Positions 49,183 to 57,182 of a stretch of DNA of 64,000 bases are shown here, one piece after another. The notes beneath the pieces were generated by a model. That model saw only the letters and a program-made list of their open reading frames with translations. It did not search any database and was not told the DNA's origin. A program made the translations under genes and the position numbers. The stretch comes from Clostridia bacterium. Its GTDB lineage: Bacteria > Bacillota > Clostridia > Christensenellales > Aristaeellaceae. Positions within the stretch are counted from its first letter, which is position 1. Each line of letters begins with the position of its first letter. The stretch covers positions 1 through 64,000 of the forward strand of contig JAFYVB010000041.1 of NCBI GenBank assembly GCA_017549335.1, given 5' to 3'.

Positions 49183-50778
49183 ATGAAATATACGATCGGA
49201 ATTGACTACGGCACCCTTTCCTGCCGTGCATTGGTGATGAACGCTGAAACCGGCGAAACGCTGGGCGGCAGCGAATGCGGCTATACGGTATATGATAAAG
49301 CATTGCCCACCGGGGAAAAGCTGCCGGACCGCGCTGCTTTGGCCGATCCTGCGGAATATCTGCAGGCGCTGGAGAAGGTGGTACATGAGGCGATAGCGAA
49401 TGCGCATATCGATCCCAAAGACGTGGCGGGTATTGCCGTTGACACCACCTCCATGAGCCTTGTTTCCTGTGATCAAAACGGTACGCCTCTTTGTATGCAG
49501 GAAAAATGGAAGCGGGAGCCGCTTGCTTATATTCGGATGTGGAAAAGCTATACCGCAACGAAAGCGGCCGAGGATATCGGCCGGATGGCAAAGGAAAAGA
49601 GGACGTCTTTCCTTGCTGCCTGCGGCGGAAATCCCTCCAGCGAGGGCGCTTATCCCAAGCTGCTTGAAACGCTTCGCAAAAATCCCGAACTGTATAACGA
49701 AATTGACGTAGCCCTTGACCTGCATGAATGGCTTGCCTGGGTGCTCACGGGCAAAATGCAGCGCAGCATGAACACCATGGGCATGAAAAATTACTGTGCC
49801 GACGGGAAAACGCTGCCGTCCGGGGATTTCTGGCGCAGCATAGATGAACGCTTTGAAAACGTAAACGATAAGCTGCGGGGCGACGTGCTGTCATGGGGCG
49901 AAAGGGCCGGTGAACTGACAGAGGAGATGGCGGACAAGCTGGGGCTGCCCGCGGGCATAGCGGTGGCTTCCTGTGCGCTGGACGGTCACGCGCCCATGAT
50001 GGCGCTGGGGCTCAAGGAATCGGGAGACGCCATGATGACCATCGGCACGTCGGGCGTACTGTGCGTGATCTCTGATCATCATGAGGCCATTGACGGTATC
50101 TGCGGGCAGTCCTTCAGCGGTCTTGTGCCCGGATTCTACGGATACGATTTTGCCCAAAGCGGCGTAGGCGATATGTTTGGCTGGTTTGTTGACAACTGCG
50201 TGCCGGGGAAATATGAACGCATGGCGGCGGAAAAGGGCATTTCCGTGCATCAGCTTTTGAGCGAAATGGGCTTTGCAAAGCCTGTGGGCGAAAGCGGTCT
50301 TGTGGCCGTTGACTGGTGGAACGGCAGCCGCAGTATCGTGGTGGATCAAACGCTGACGGGCGTGATCACGGGCATGAAGCTATCTACGAAGCCGGAAGAT
50401 ATTTACCGTGCGTTGGTGGAGGCGGCAGCCTTCGGAATGCGCGCCATGCGCGATGCGCTGGAGGACAAGGGCGTCAAGGTCAACCGCATCTGCGTATGCG
50501 GCGGCATCGCGGCGAAAAATCCCCTGCTGCTGCAGTGCTATGCCGATATCCTGGGAAGCGAGCTGCGGCTGTCTACGCTGCCTAACTCTGCGGCGGCGGG
50601 CGCGGCCATTGCGGCGGCTGCGGCAGCGGGTGCATATCCGACGCTGCCCGATGCCATGGATGCGCTGTCCAGCCGCGAGTTCAAGCGCGTGACGCCCGAT
50701 ATGCAGCGTCATGCACAGTATGAAGCGCTGTATGAAAAATATAAGAAACTGCGTAAGTTTTTCGGTGAAAACAAGTAA
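49183..50778 (+). CDS. FGGY-family carbohydrate kinase (ribulokinase-like)
   Basis: The gene uses ATG 49183 (ATG 49171 is adjacent to the AAAGGAG). The 531-residue protein has the ASKHA fold: GIDYGTLSCRALVMNAETGE (phosphate 1), AVDTTSMSLVSCDQNG, GTSGVLCVISDHHEAID and VCGGIAAKNPLLLQCYADILG (adenosine). The extra central loop and the first-domain pattern are closest to AraB-type ribulokinases, but no araA/araD or transporter is beside it, so the sugar is not certain. A glycosyltransferase gene follows by 12 bp. Confidence 0.9.
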   Translation: MKYTIGIDYGTLSCRALVMNAETGETLGGSECGYTVYDKALPTGEKLPDRAALADPAEYLQALEKVVHEAIANAHIDPKDVAGIAVDTTSMSLVSCDQNGTPLCMQEKWKREPLAYIRMWKSYTATKAAEDIGRMAKEKRTSFLAACGGNPSSEGAYPKLLETLRKNPELYNEIDVALDLHEWLAWVLTGKMQRSMNTMGMKNYCADGKTLPSGDFWRSIDERFENVNDKLRGDVLSWGERAGELTEEMADKLGLPAGIAVASCALDGHAPMMALGLKESGDAMMTIGTSGVLCVISDHHEAIDGICGQSFSGLVPGFYGYDFAQSGVGDMFGWFVDNCVPGKYERMAAEKGISVHQLLSEMGFAKPVGESGLVAVDWWNGSRSIVVDQTLTGVITGMKLSTKPEDIYRALVEAAAFGMRAMRDALEDKGVKVNRICVCGGIAAKNPLLLQCYADILGSELRLSTLPNSAAAGAAIAAAAAAGAYPTLPDAMDALSSREFKRVTPDMQRHAQYEALYEKYKKLRKFFGENK

Positions 50779-50790
50779 AGGGGGGATCCT

Positions 50791-51756
50791 GTGAAGCCTG
50801 TTTTGTATATTATCGTGCCCTGCTATAACGAAGAAGAAGTGCTTCCTCAAACTGCGCCGATGTTTCTGAATAAGATCAATCAGCTGGCGGAGGAGGGGAA
50901 GATCAGCCCCGACAGCCGCGTGCTGTTCGTGAACGACGGCAGCAAGGATAAAACCTGGCAGATCATAGAGGAGCTGTCCAAAACCGACGTGCATTATCAG
51001 GGCATTGCCCAAAGCCGCAATCGCGGACATCAGAATGCCGTGCTCGCCGGTCTGCTGGAAGCCAAGGACAAGTGCGATATCACCATCAGCATTGACTGTG
51101 ACGGGCAGGATGACATCAACGCCATGGACAAGATGGTGGACGCCTACAATAACGAAAACTGCGAGATCGTGTATGGCGTTCGCTCTTCCCGTGAGACCGA
51201 TACCTTCTTCAAGCGCACCACAGCCGAAGGCTTTTACAAGGTACTCAACGCCATGGGCGCGGAAGTGGTATTCAATCATGCTGATTACCGCCTGATCTCC
51301 TCCCGTGCGCTGCAGGAATTTGCCAAGTTCAAAGAGGTCAATCTGTATCTGCGCGGCATGGTGCCGCTGGTGGGCTTCAAATCCACCAGCGTGTATTATG
51401 AACGCCACGAGCGTTTGGCGGGCAAGAGCCATTATCCTCTTAAAAAGATGCTGGCGCTGGCCTTTGACGGCATCACCAGTTTGTCCGTAAAGCCCATCCG
51501 CATGATTATGGCGGCAGGCTTTGTGATCGCCGTGCTCAGCTTTGTGGGCATCCTCTGGTCGATCATTTCCGCTTTGTGCGGTTCCACCGTTGCAGGCTGG
51601 GCCAGTATGACCTGTATCATCTGCTTTGTCTGCGGTATGCAGGCGGTGTTCCTTGGGGTGATCGGCGAATATATCGGCAAGATTTACATGGAAGTAAAGG
51701 AAAGACCGCGGTATATCATCGCCGAACGCACGGATGGGATGAAAGAAGAAAAATAA
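50791..51756 (+). CDS. GT2 glycosyltransferase with two C-terminal membrane helices (GtrB/YkcC type)
   Basis: GTG start after AAAGGGGGG. The 321-residue protein has the GT-A fold: LYIIVPCYNEEEVLPQT, VLFVNDGSKDKTWQIIEEL, SRNRGHQNAVLAGLLEAKDKCDITISIDCDGQDD (catalytic Asp-x-Asp) and YFHADYRL-type KNADYRL residues. Two TM helices lie at about 240-290 and end in KIYMEVKERPRYIIAER. This form transfers sugars to polyprenyl phosphate, as in dolichyl-phosphate mannose or bactoprenol glucosyl synthases. It should sit on the cytoplasmic membrane face. Confidence 0.94.
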   Translation: MKPVLYIIVPCYNEEEVLPQTAPMFLNKINQLAEEGKISPDSRVLFVNDGSKDKTWQIIEELSKTDVHYQGIAQSRNRGHQNAVLAGLLEAKDKCDITISIDCDGQDDINAMDKMVDAYNNENCEIVYGVRSSRETDTFFKRTTAEGFYKVLNAMGAEVVFNHADYRLISSRALQEFAKFKEVNLYLRGMVPLVGFKSTSVYYERHERLAGKSHYPLKKMLALAFDGITSLSVKPIRMIMAAGFVIAVLSFVGILWSIISALCGSTVAGWASMTCIICFVCGMQAVFLGVIGEYIGKIYMEVKERPRYIIAERTDGMKEEK

Positions 51757-51757
51757 A

Positions 51758-51792
51758 GTAGCAGCCGGGGAATTTTCCCCGGCTGCTGCTTT
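51758..51792. terminator. Bidirectional terminator
   Basis: A 12-bp perfect stem (51761-51772/51775-51786, GCAGCCGGGG core) with A- and T-rich flanks lies between the convergent GT2 (+) and AraC (-) genes. Confidence 0.88.
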
Positions 51793-52660
51793 ATTCATCG
51801 GGATGTCCCAGCGTTTCCAACTCGCTGTGGGGACGGAACTGGGAAGGTGGCATGCCGTATTGCTGGGTGAAAGCGTGGCAGAAGGCAGAATGATCGGTAT
51901 AGCCGCACAGCTTTCCCGCCTGCATGGCGGTTTTGCCTTCAGTGAGCAGCTCTGCCGCTAACAGCAGACGCTTTAAACGGATGTAGGCGTGGGGCGGATA
52001 GCCTGTGGCGTCGCGGAAGCGGTGCTGGAAGGAAGAACGGCTCATGTACAGATGGGCAGCCAGCGTGTCGCAGGAAAGATTATCGCCCAAATGGGATTGG
52101 ATATAGATCAGCGCCTGGGCGATCTTGTCATCGCTGTGGATGTCGGTGGGCGCGGCATTTTTTTCGGAATGCTGACACAGAAAAACCATCAACTCGGTCA
52201 GCAGCGCCTGAGAAAGAATGGATCGGTAGGGGGAAGCGGATGTCAGAACACGCTCCAGCTTTTGAAGAAGCGAGGAAACAAAAGCACGGTCGGCATCCTG
52301 GAAACGAAGCAGGCTGATGCTGCGCATTCTTGCGCGGTCAAAGCAGGCGGCAAGACCGCCGGCTTCGGGGGCAAGAGAGGACAGATAGCTGTGGTTCAGA
52401 TACAGAATGATGCGCTCGTAGGGCGCGTTTCCGTGGGCGTGCATGCGGTGCAACTGACCGTGGGAGATGGTGAGCATATCACCGGGATGCAGGTGATAGG
52501 TTTCGTTCTCAACGCTGTAATCCACATTGCCCGACAGGAAAAAAACCAGCTTGTCAAAGCCGTGGTAGTGCCAGTCTACCGTCAGTTCGCATTGTTCTTT
52601 GGTATGGAACAGTCTGAACTGTTCGTGGAGATAGCCGCGCTCACTGCCGCTGGGATACAT
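51791..52660 (-). CDS. AraC-family transcriptional regulator
   Basis: This 289-residue protein has an N-terminal cupin (WHYHGFDKLVFFLSGNVDYSVENETYHLHPGDMLTISHGQLHRM) and a C-terminal AraC HTH pair (LSCDTLAAHLYMSRSSFQHRFRDATGYPPHAYI; TAMQAGKLCGYTDHSAFCHAFTQQYGMPPSQFR). Ligand and targets are unknown. Its promoter and a perfect palindrome (52680-52693) lie just upstream, within and after the end of the second AraC gene. The usual cupin metal/ligand residues (His) are visible. Confidence 0.95.
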   Translation of the reverse strand: MYPSGSERGYLHEQFRLFHTKEQCELTVDWHYHGFDKLVFFLSGNVDYSVENETYHLHPGDMLTISHGQLHRMHAHGNAPYERIILYLNHSYLSSLAPEAGGLAACFDRARMRSISLLRFQDADRAFVSSLLQKLERVLTSASPYRSILSQALLTELMVFLCQHSEKNAAPTDIHSDDKIAQALIYIQSHLGDNLSCDTLAAHLYMSRSSFQHRFRDATGYPPHAYIRLKRLLLAAELLTEGKTAMQAGKLCGYTDHSAFCHAFTQQYGMPPSQFRPHSELETLGHPDE

Positions 52661-52679
52661 AATTCACCTCTGCAATATT

Positions 52680-52693
52680 GAACATGGATGTTC
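52680..52693. promoter_or_regulatory. Palindromic operator-like site before the first AraC gene
   Basis: GAACAT-GG-ATGTTC is a perfect 6-bp inverted repeat at the inferred transcript start of the AraC gene, a position suited to autorepression. Confidence 0.6.
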
Positions 52694-52696
52694 TTT

Positions 52697-52726
52697 ATTA
52701 TACTATGGAAGATGGGAAATTGTCCA
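52697..52726 (-). promoter_or_regulatory. SigA-type promoter of the first AraC gene
   Basis: On the minus strand TGGACA (52726-52721), an 18-bp spacer and TATAAT (52702-52697). It overlaps the 3' end of the neighbouring AraC gene. Confidence 0.6.
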
Positions 52727-53540
52727 GCGAAGATCGTTTTTTCCGGTACTGCCCGGGAGTGATTCCGAAGGCAGTGCGGAAAATCACGCCCAGCTGCGCG
52801 CCGGTTTGCAGGCCGATCAGGCGGGCGATATCATCAAGGGTGAGGGCGCTTTCCCGCAAAAGCTGCTTTGCGTGGCGCATCCGGATGCTCAGCAGGATCT
52901 CTTTGGGGGTCTGCCCGTATTCGGCGGTCATCAGCCGGTACAGATGCGACCGGCTCAGCCCCACAAAATCGGCGGTCTCCTGAATGGAAACGGCGCGGTC
53001 GTAATTGCCCTCCAGATACCACAGCGCTTTGTCGCAGTAATCGCGGGCGGAGGAAAGCGCACTTTTTGGATCCTGCGCAGGAGCGATGTGGGCGATGAAG
53101 CGCAGAAGGCATCCGGCAGCCGCCAGCTGATTCAGACGCAGGACGCGGGCATCGGATCGCATATCCTGCAAAATCTCCCAGACGGCGGCGGGATCTTCGG
53201 CGGTGAAGATACGGTTTTTTCCGTCAAGACCGGCAGCGCGGGTGATATATTCCGCCTGTCTGCCGCGATAGCCCACCCATGCGTAATGCCACGGCGTGTG
53301 TTCGTCCGCCTGATAACGGGTGGTTTCATCCGGCAGGATCAGAAAACCCTGCCCTGCGCGAACGGTGACGCTTTCGCCTTCATAGTGCAGCGTTCCGCAG
53401 CCGGAGAGTACAAAATGGATCAGATAATGCTTGCGCTGCGCGGGCCCGTAGGCATGGAGCGGAGCACAGGCTTCCTCCCCTGTGTTGACGATATACAGGT
53501 CATTTCCCGTTGCTACGGTTGCTGATTCCATTCGTGGCAT
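52698..53540 (-). CDS. AraC-family regulator divergent from a GH4 glycosidase
   Basis: The start is ATG 53540 behind AAAGGAG; an upstream start (53570) is weaker. The 280-residue protein has an N-terminal cupin-like domain (YLIHFVLSGCGTLHYEGESVTVRAGQGFLILPDETTRYQADEHTPWHYAWVGYRG). The C-terminal HTH pair is ETADFVGLSRSHLYRLMTAEYGQTPKEILLSIRMRHAKQLL and DDIARLIGLQTGAQLGVIFRTAFGITPGQYRK. This is the MsmR/RafR type that controls alpha-galactoside use. It is divergent from the melA-like gene and probably activates it. Confidence 0.94.
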   Translation of the reverse strand: MPRMESATVATGNDLYIVNTGEEACAPLHAYGPAQRKHYLIHFVLSGCGTLHYEGESVTVRAGQGFLILPDETTRYQADEHTPWHYAWVGYRGRQAEYITRAAGLDGKNRIFTAEDPAAVWEILQDMRSDARVLRLNQLAAAGCLLRFIAHIAPAQDPKSALSSARDYCDKALWYLEGNYDRAVSIQETADFVGLSRSHLYRLMTAEYGQTPKEILLSIRMRHAKQLLRESALTLDDIARLIGLQTGAQLGVIFRTAFGITPGQYRKKRSSLDNFPSSIV

Positions 53541-53579
53541 TTGCAGCTCCTTTGATGATGTATGCAACATTTTGAATGT

Positions 53580-53608
53580 ATCTTACAACAAAGGCGGTCT
53601 TTCGTCAA
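53580..53608 (-). promoter_or_regulatory. SigA-type promoter of the second AraC gene
   Basis: On the minus strand TTGACG (53608-53603), a 17-bp spacer and TAAGAT (53585-53580). It overlaps the region where the divergent promoter of the glycosidase lies. Confidence 0.75.
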
Positions 53609-53628
53609 CGGTATATATCGTGTATAAT
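53600..53628 (+). promoter_or_regulatory. Activator-dependent promoter of the GH4 glycosidase, plus nearby palindrome
   Basis: A good TATAAT (53623-53628) lacks a recognisable -35 box at the right distance, as expected if AraC activates it. An ACATT-TTG-AATGT palindrome (53567-53579) lies near the divergent start. The intergenic space is 120 bp. Confidence 0.5.
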
Positions 53629-53660
53629 GAAACCATCAGAATTTAAAAGGAGGCTTTCCC

Positions 53661-54971
53661 GTGCCGAAGATTACATTCATGGGCGCCGGTTCGTCCGTAT
53701 TTGCGAAGAACGTGCTGGGCGACAGTATGCTTACGCCCTCGCTGCAGGACAGTGTGATCGCGCTGTACGATATCGATCCGGTGCGTCTTGAGGATTCCTA
53801 CCGTATGCTCATGGCCATCAAAAAGAACGTGGGCAGCGATGCGAAAATTGAAAAGTACTGCGGCGTTGAAAACCGCAAGGATGCTCTTCGCGGCGCCAAT
53901 TACGTGGTGGACGCCATTCAGGTGGGTCTGTATGAGCCCTGCACGGTGACGGACTTTGAAGTGCCGAAAAAGTACGGCCTTCGCCAGACCATTGCCGATA
54001 CGCTGGGCATCGGTGGTATTTTCCGCGCACTGCGCACCATTCCCGTGCTTTCTGATTTTGCCCGTGATATGGAGGAAGTGTGCCCCGATGCATGGTTCCT
54101 CAATTATACCAATCCCATGGCCATGCTGGCGGGCTATATGCAGCGCTACACCAACGTAAAGACCGTGGGTCTGTGCCACAGCGTGCAGGTGTGCGTGCCC
54201 AAGCTTCTGGAAGGTCTTGAAATGCCCTATGACGATACCATCCAGTGGAAGATCGCCGGTATCAACCATCAGGCGTGGCTGCTGGAGGTAAAGGACAGGG
54301 ACGGAAACGATCTGTATCCCGAGATCAAGCGCCGTGCGCTCAACCGCACCGAAAAGCACAATGATATGGTGCGCTATGAGATCATGAAGCGCTTCGGCTA
54401 TTATGTGACGGAATCCAGCGAGCATAACGCTGAGTACATGCCCTATTTCATCAAGGATAAGTATCCCGAGCTGATCGAGCGGTTCAATATTCCGCTGGAT
54501 GAATATCCCCGCCGCTGCATCAAGCATATTGAAAAATGGGCAAAGCAGCGCGAGGAGCTGACCCTCAATCCCACGCTGACCCATGTGCGCTCCAAGGAAT
54601 ATGCCAGCCGCATCATGGACGCCATGGAAACCAACATTCCCTACAAGATCGGCGGCAACGTGATCAATACGGGGCTTATCACCAACCTGCCGCGCAACGC
54701 CTGCGTGGAAGTGCCCTGCATCGTGGATAAATCGGGTGTAACCCCCACGTTTGTCGGCGATCTGCCCGAACAGTGCGCCGCCATGAACCGCACCAACATC
54801 AACGTGCAGCTGCTTACCATCGAAGCGGCGAGGACGCTGAAGAAGGACTATATCTATCAGGCTGCGCTGATGGATCCCCATCTGCAAAGCGAACTGTCCA
54901 TTGACGATATCGTATCGCTGTGCGATGATTTGATCGTAGCCCATGACGGCTGGCTGCCGAAATACCGCTGA
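53661..54971 (+). CDS. melA: GH4-family alpha-galactosidase-like glycosidase
   Basis: GTG start after AAAAGGAGG. The 436-residue NAD-dependent hydrolase shows ITFMGAGSSVFAKNVLGD (NAD loop), DIDPVRLEDSY, LNYTNPMAMLAGYMQR, GLCHSVQ and GINHQAWLLE. Cys172 and His203 are the usual Mn2+ ligands. The GH4 'CHS' motif and the MelA-like ends (NTGLITNLPRNACVEVPCIVD) point to alpha-galactosidase rather than 6-phospho-beta-glucosidase. It hydrolyses via oxidation at C3. A divergent AraC gene supports substrate-controlled use of raffinose/melibiose-type sugars, though no transporter is close by. Confidence 0.92.
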   Translation: MPKITFMGAGSSVFAKNVLGDSMLTPSLQDSVIALYDIDPVRLEDSYRMLMAIKKNVGSDAKIEKYCGVENRKDALRGANYVVDAIQVGLYEPCTVTDFEVPKKYGLRQTIADTLGIGGIFRALRTIPVLSDFARDMEEVCPDAWFLNYTNPMAMLAGYMQRYTNVKTVGLCHSVQVCVPKLLEGLEMPYDDTIQWKIAGINHQAWLLEVKDRDGNDLYPEIKRRALNRTEKHNDMVRYEIMKRFGYYVTESSEHNAEYMPYFIKDKYPELIERFNIPLDEYPRRCIKHIEKWAKQREELTLNPTLTHVRSKEYASRIMDAMETNIPYKIGGNVINTGLITNLPRNACVEVPCIVDKSGVTPTFVGDLPEQCAAMNRTNINVQLLTIEAARTLKKDYIYQAALMDPHLQSELSIDDIVSLCDDLIVAHDGWLPKYR

Positions 54972-54978
54972 ATAAAGG

Positions 54979-55008
54979 AAACCGGACTGATTTTTCAGTC
55001 CGGTTTTT
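54979..55008. terminator. Terminator between convergent genes
   Basis: A 12-bp perfect stem (54979-54990/54995-55006) with TTTT loop and T-tail. The stop codon of the minus-strand DUF218 gene lies inside its right arm. Confidence 0.88.
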
Positions 55009-55552
55009 CCGTGGGCCGGGGAATGCCCAGCCCGTACATGATTTTCAAATACCACCCGGGACGTTTTTTATCCGTCCCCTGATAACCCAGCAGGTAATCG
55101 ATCAGGCGCAGCGGCTCAAGGCAGATGGCTTTGGGATTCATTCGGTAGGGGATATAGGCGCTGCGGCTGCCTGTGTGCATCCCGGCGGATCTGCGGCAGA
55201 TGATCCGTGCGCGCAATGCGTGGTAATGGCTGGTGACGATCAGCACACGGGGATTCTCTTTGGCAAGCACCTTGCGGGCATTGAGCATATTTTCGACGGT
55301 GATCTGCGAGCGGTCTTCCTTCTGGACGGCGCTTTGAGGCACTCCCAGCGCAAGCAGTGCTTTTTCCATCACGTCAGCTTCCGTGACCGGCGTTCCCGGC
55401 GTTTTGCCGCCGCAGGGGATGATCAGCGGTGCAAGCCCTTTGTGATAGCACACAGCCGCTTTTTGTATACGAAGGGACAGCTCTTCTTTGGCAGAGCCGT
55501 CTTCATTCAGTTTAAGTCCCAGCAGAAGGATCGCATCATAGCGCTTTTTCAC
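54995..55552 (-). CDS. DUF218/YdcF-family protein (ElyC/SanA-like)
   Basis: GTG start 55552, nine bases after GAGG and just downstream of a strong promoter; a longer frame from 55606 would start upstream of that promoter. The 185-residue protein has YDAILLLGLKLNEDGSAKEELSLRI, PCGGKTPGTPVTEADVMEKALLALGVPQSAVQKEDRSQITVENM and VLIVTSHYHALRARIICR. This is the DUF218 core seen in E. coli ElyC and SanA, linked to envelope integrity. No signal peptide or membrane helix is present, so this form is cytosolic. Confidence 0.88.
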   Translation of the reverse strand: MKKRYDAILLLGLKLNEDGSAKEELSLRIQKAAVCYHKGLAPLIIPCGGKTPGTPVTEADVMEKALLALGVPQSAVQKEDRSQITVENMLNARKVLAKENPRVLIVTSHYHALRARIICRRSAGMHTGSRSAYIPYRMNPKAICLEPLRLIDYLLGYQGTDKKRPGWYLKIMYGLGIPRPTEKPD

Positions 55553-55570
55553 GGATAACACCTCGTTCTT

Positions 55571-55599
55571 ATTATAAAACGAAGAATGCTTCTTTTCAA
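55571..55599 (-). promoter_or_regulatory. SigA-type promoter of the DUF218 gene
   Basis: On the minus strand TTGAAA (55599-55594), a 17-bp spacer and TATAAT (55576-55571). The leader is only about 12 nt. Confidence 0.82.
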
Positions 55600-55621
55600 G
55601 CGGCAAGGTTTGTGATATACT
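55593..55621 (+). promoter_or_regulatory. Extended -10 promoter of the FAD oxidoreductase
   Basis: TATACT (55616-55621) preceded by TGA and a weak TTTTCA (55593-55598). It is back to back with the minus-strand promoter, with overlapping -35 boxes, so the two may compete. Confidence 0.5.
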
Positions 55622-55677
55622 GGCTTTGATAAATCAGCGTTATTACCATCTTGAATGAATCTCGGGAGGTACTGAAA

Positions 55678-57051
55678 ATGAATAAACAAACGAAAAAATT
55701 TGACGTTTGCATTGTGGGCGCCGGCCCCGGCGGTATTGCGGCTGCGCTGGCAGCTGCTCGCAACGGTGCAAAAGTGCTGCTGGTGGAGCAGAACGGCTAC
55801 GTGGGCGGCAATCTGGTGATCGGTCTGCCGCTGCTGGGTTATCTGGATAAGGACGGCCGTACGGTGACGGCGGGCATTGCCCAGGAGCTGGTGGATGCGC
55901 TGATTGAGCGCAAGGCCACCTTCGGTCATCGCTGGTGCCCCATGCATAACTCTGTGACGCTGTATGACCACGAGCAGCTGAAGATCATCCTGTTTGAAAA
56001 GCTGCTGGAAGCCAAGGTGGAACTGCTGCTGCATGCCCGTGTGGGCGCGGTGAATGTGGATTGCGGCAAGATCAAAAACATCACCGTCTGCGGCAAGGGC
56101 TGGGAGATCGACGTGGAAGCCAAGGTGTATATCGATGGCAGCGGCGACGGCGACGTAGCCTATATGGCGGGCGCCCGCTACGAAAAGGGCGCGGACAACT
56201 GCGGCAAGCTGCAGCCTCCCACGCTGATGTGCACCGTGGCAGACGTGGATGTGAGCAAGCTGCACGATTACATCGAAAAAGATCCCGAACAGATGGTGCT
56301 TTCCGAAACCACCGAGACCTATCCGGGCTATGATGCCGATTATTTCCGCGCTTCGCCCAACCATGTGCTGGTGGGTATGCGCAAGATGTTTACCGAGCTG
56401 CGTGAAAAGGGTGAATTGCCCGTTGCCCGTGATACGCTGATTTATATCAACAGCGTGGTGGATGGCGAAGTGCACCTCAACTGCACCCGTCATGCCGGTA
56501 TTGACGGCAGCGACGTATTTGATCTGACCAGGGCCGAGATCGAAGCGCATCTGCAGATCCCCAAGCTGGTGGAGTGCCTGCGCAAGCATATGCCCGGCTT
56601 TGAAAATGCCCGACTGACGCAGATTTATCCCTTCCTGGGCGTGCGCGAGACCCGCCGTTTCAGCGGTATCAAAACGCTGTGCGAACAGGATATTCTGGCC
56701 GGCACCGTGCATGAAGACGCCATCGGTCTGGGATCCTATATTATCGACATCCACGACGGCGCGGGTCTGAGCACCATCGTCAAAAAGATCCCGCCCTACG
56801 GCATTCCCTACGGCGTAACCGTGAGCAAGGACATCGACAATCTCATGTTTGCCGGCCGCTGTGCTTCCCTTGACAGCGTTGTAATGAGCTCTGCCCGCGT
56901 CATGCCCACCATGATGGTCATCGGCGAGGCTGCAGGCGTCGGCGCCGCCATGGCGGTGAAAAATGATATTCTGCCCGCCGAAGTGGACGTTCCCGCTCTG
57001 CGCGAGAATCTGATCAAGGCCGGCGTGCTGATGGCGCCCATTGAGAAATAA
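55678..57051 (+). CDS. FAD-dependent oxidoreductase (FAD_oxidored family)
   Basis: The start is ATG 55678 after GGGAGG; a start at 55651 overlaps the ribosome site. The 457-residue protein has a Rossmann loop FDVCIVGAGPGGIAAALAAARNGAKVLLVEQNGYVGGN, a C-terminal FAD motif DNLMFAGRCASLDSVVMSSARVMPTMMVIGEAAGVGAAMAV and ETRRFSG. It belongs to the PF12831 family, often next to sugar-utilisation genes, where members oxidise or epimerise hydroxyls of carbohydrates or related acids. The substrate is unknown. It is single-gene, with its own promoter and terminator. Confidence 0.92.
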   Translation: MNKQTKKFDVCIVGAGPGGIAAALAAARNGAKVLLVEQNGYVGGNLVIGLPLLGYLDKDGRTVTAGIAQELVDALIERKATFGHRWCPMHNSVTLYDHEQLKIILFEKLLEAKVELLLHARVGAVNVDCGKIKNITVCGKGWEIDVEAKVYIDGSGDGDVAYMAGARYEKGADNCGKLQPPTLMCTVADVDVSKLHDYIEKDPEQMVLSETTETYPGYDADYFRASPNHVLVGMRKMFTELREKGELPVARDTLIYINSVVDGEVHLNCTRHAGIDGSDVFDLTRAEIEAHLQIPKLVECLRKHMPGFENARLTQIYPFLGVRETRRFSGIKTLCEQDILAGTVHEDAIGLGSYIIDIHDGAGLSTIVKKIPPYGIPYGVTVSKDIDNLMFAGRCASLDSVVMSSARVMPTMMVIGEAAGVGAAMAVKNDILPAEVDVPALRENLIKAGVLMAPIEK

Positions 57052-57064
57052 CCGCATAACTTGT

Positions 57065-57094
57065 AAAAAGGCAGTCTTTCGGCTGCCTTTTCCC
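57065..57094 (+). terminator. Terminator of the FAD oxidoreductase gene
   Basis: A stem of 9-10 bp (57065-57074/57083-57091) with loop TCTTTCGG and T-rich tail. Confidence 0.8.
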
Positions 57095-57104
57095 TTTGGG
57101 AAGA

Positions 57105-57133
57105 TTGACGGAATACGCCTGAGATGATATGAT
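57105..57133 (+). promoter_or_regulatory. SigA-type promoter of the secreted SH3-like protein
   Basis: TTGACG (57105-57110), a 17-bp spacer and TATGAT (57128-57133) preceded by TGA. Confidence 0.78.
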
Positions 57134-57182
57134 AGGTACATAAATCACGCGCTGACATAGGAAGCCATATGGAGGGAATATT

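Noticed and set aside
55553..55606. A longer start for the DUF218 protein
   Set aside because: The extra codons overlap the promoter (TTGAAA/TATAAT), and a strong ribosome site points to the GTG at 55552.
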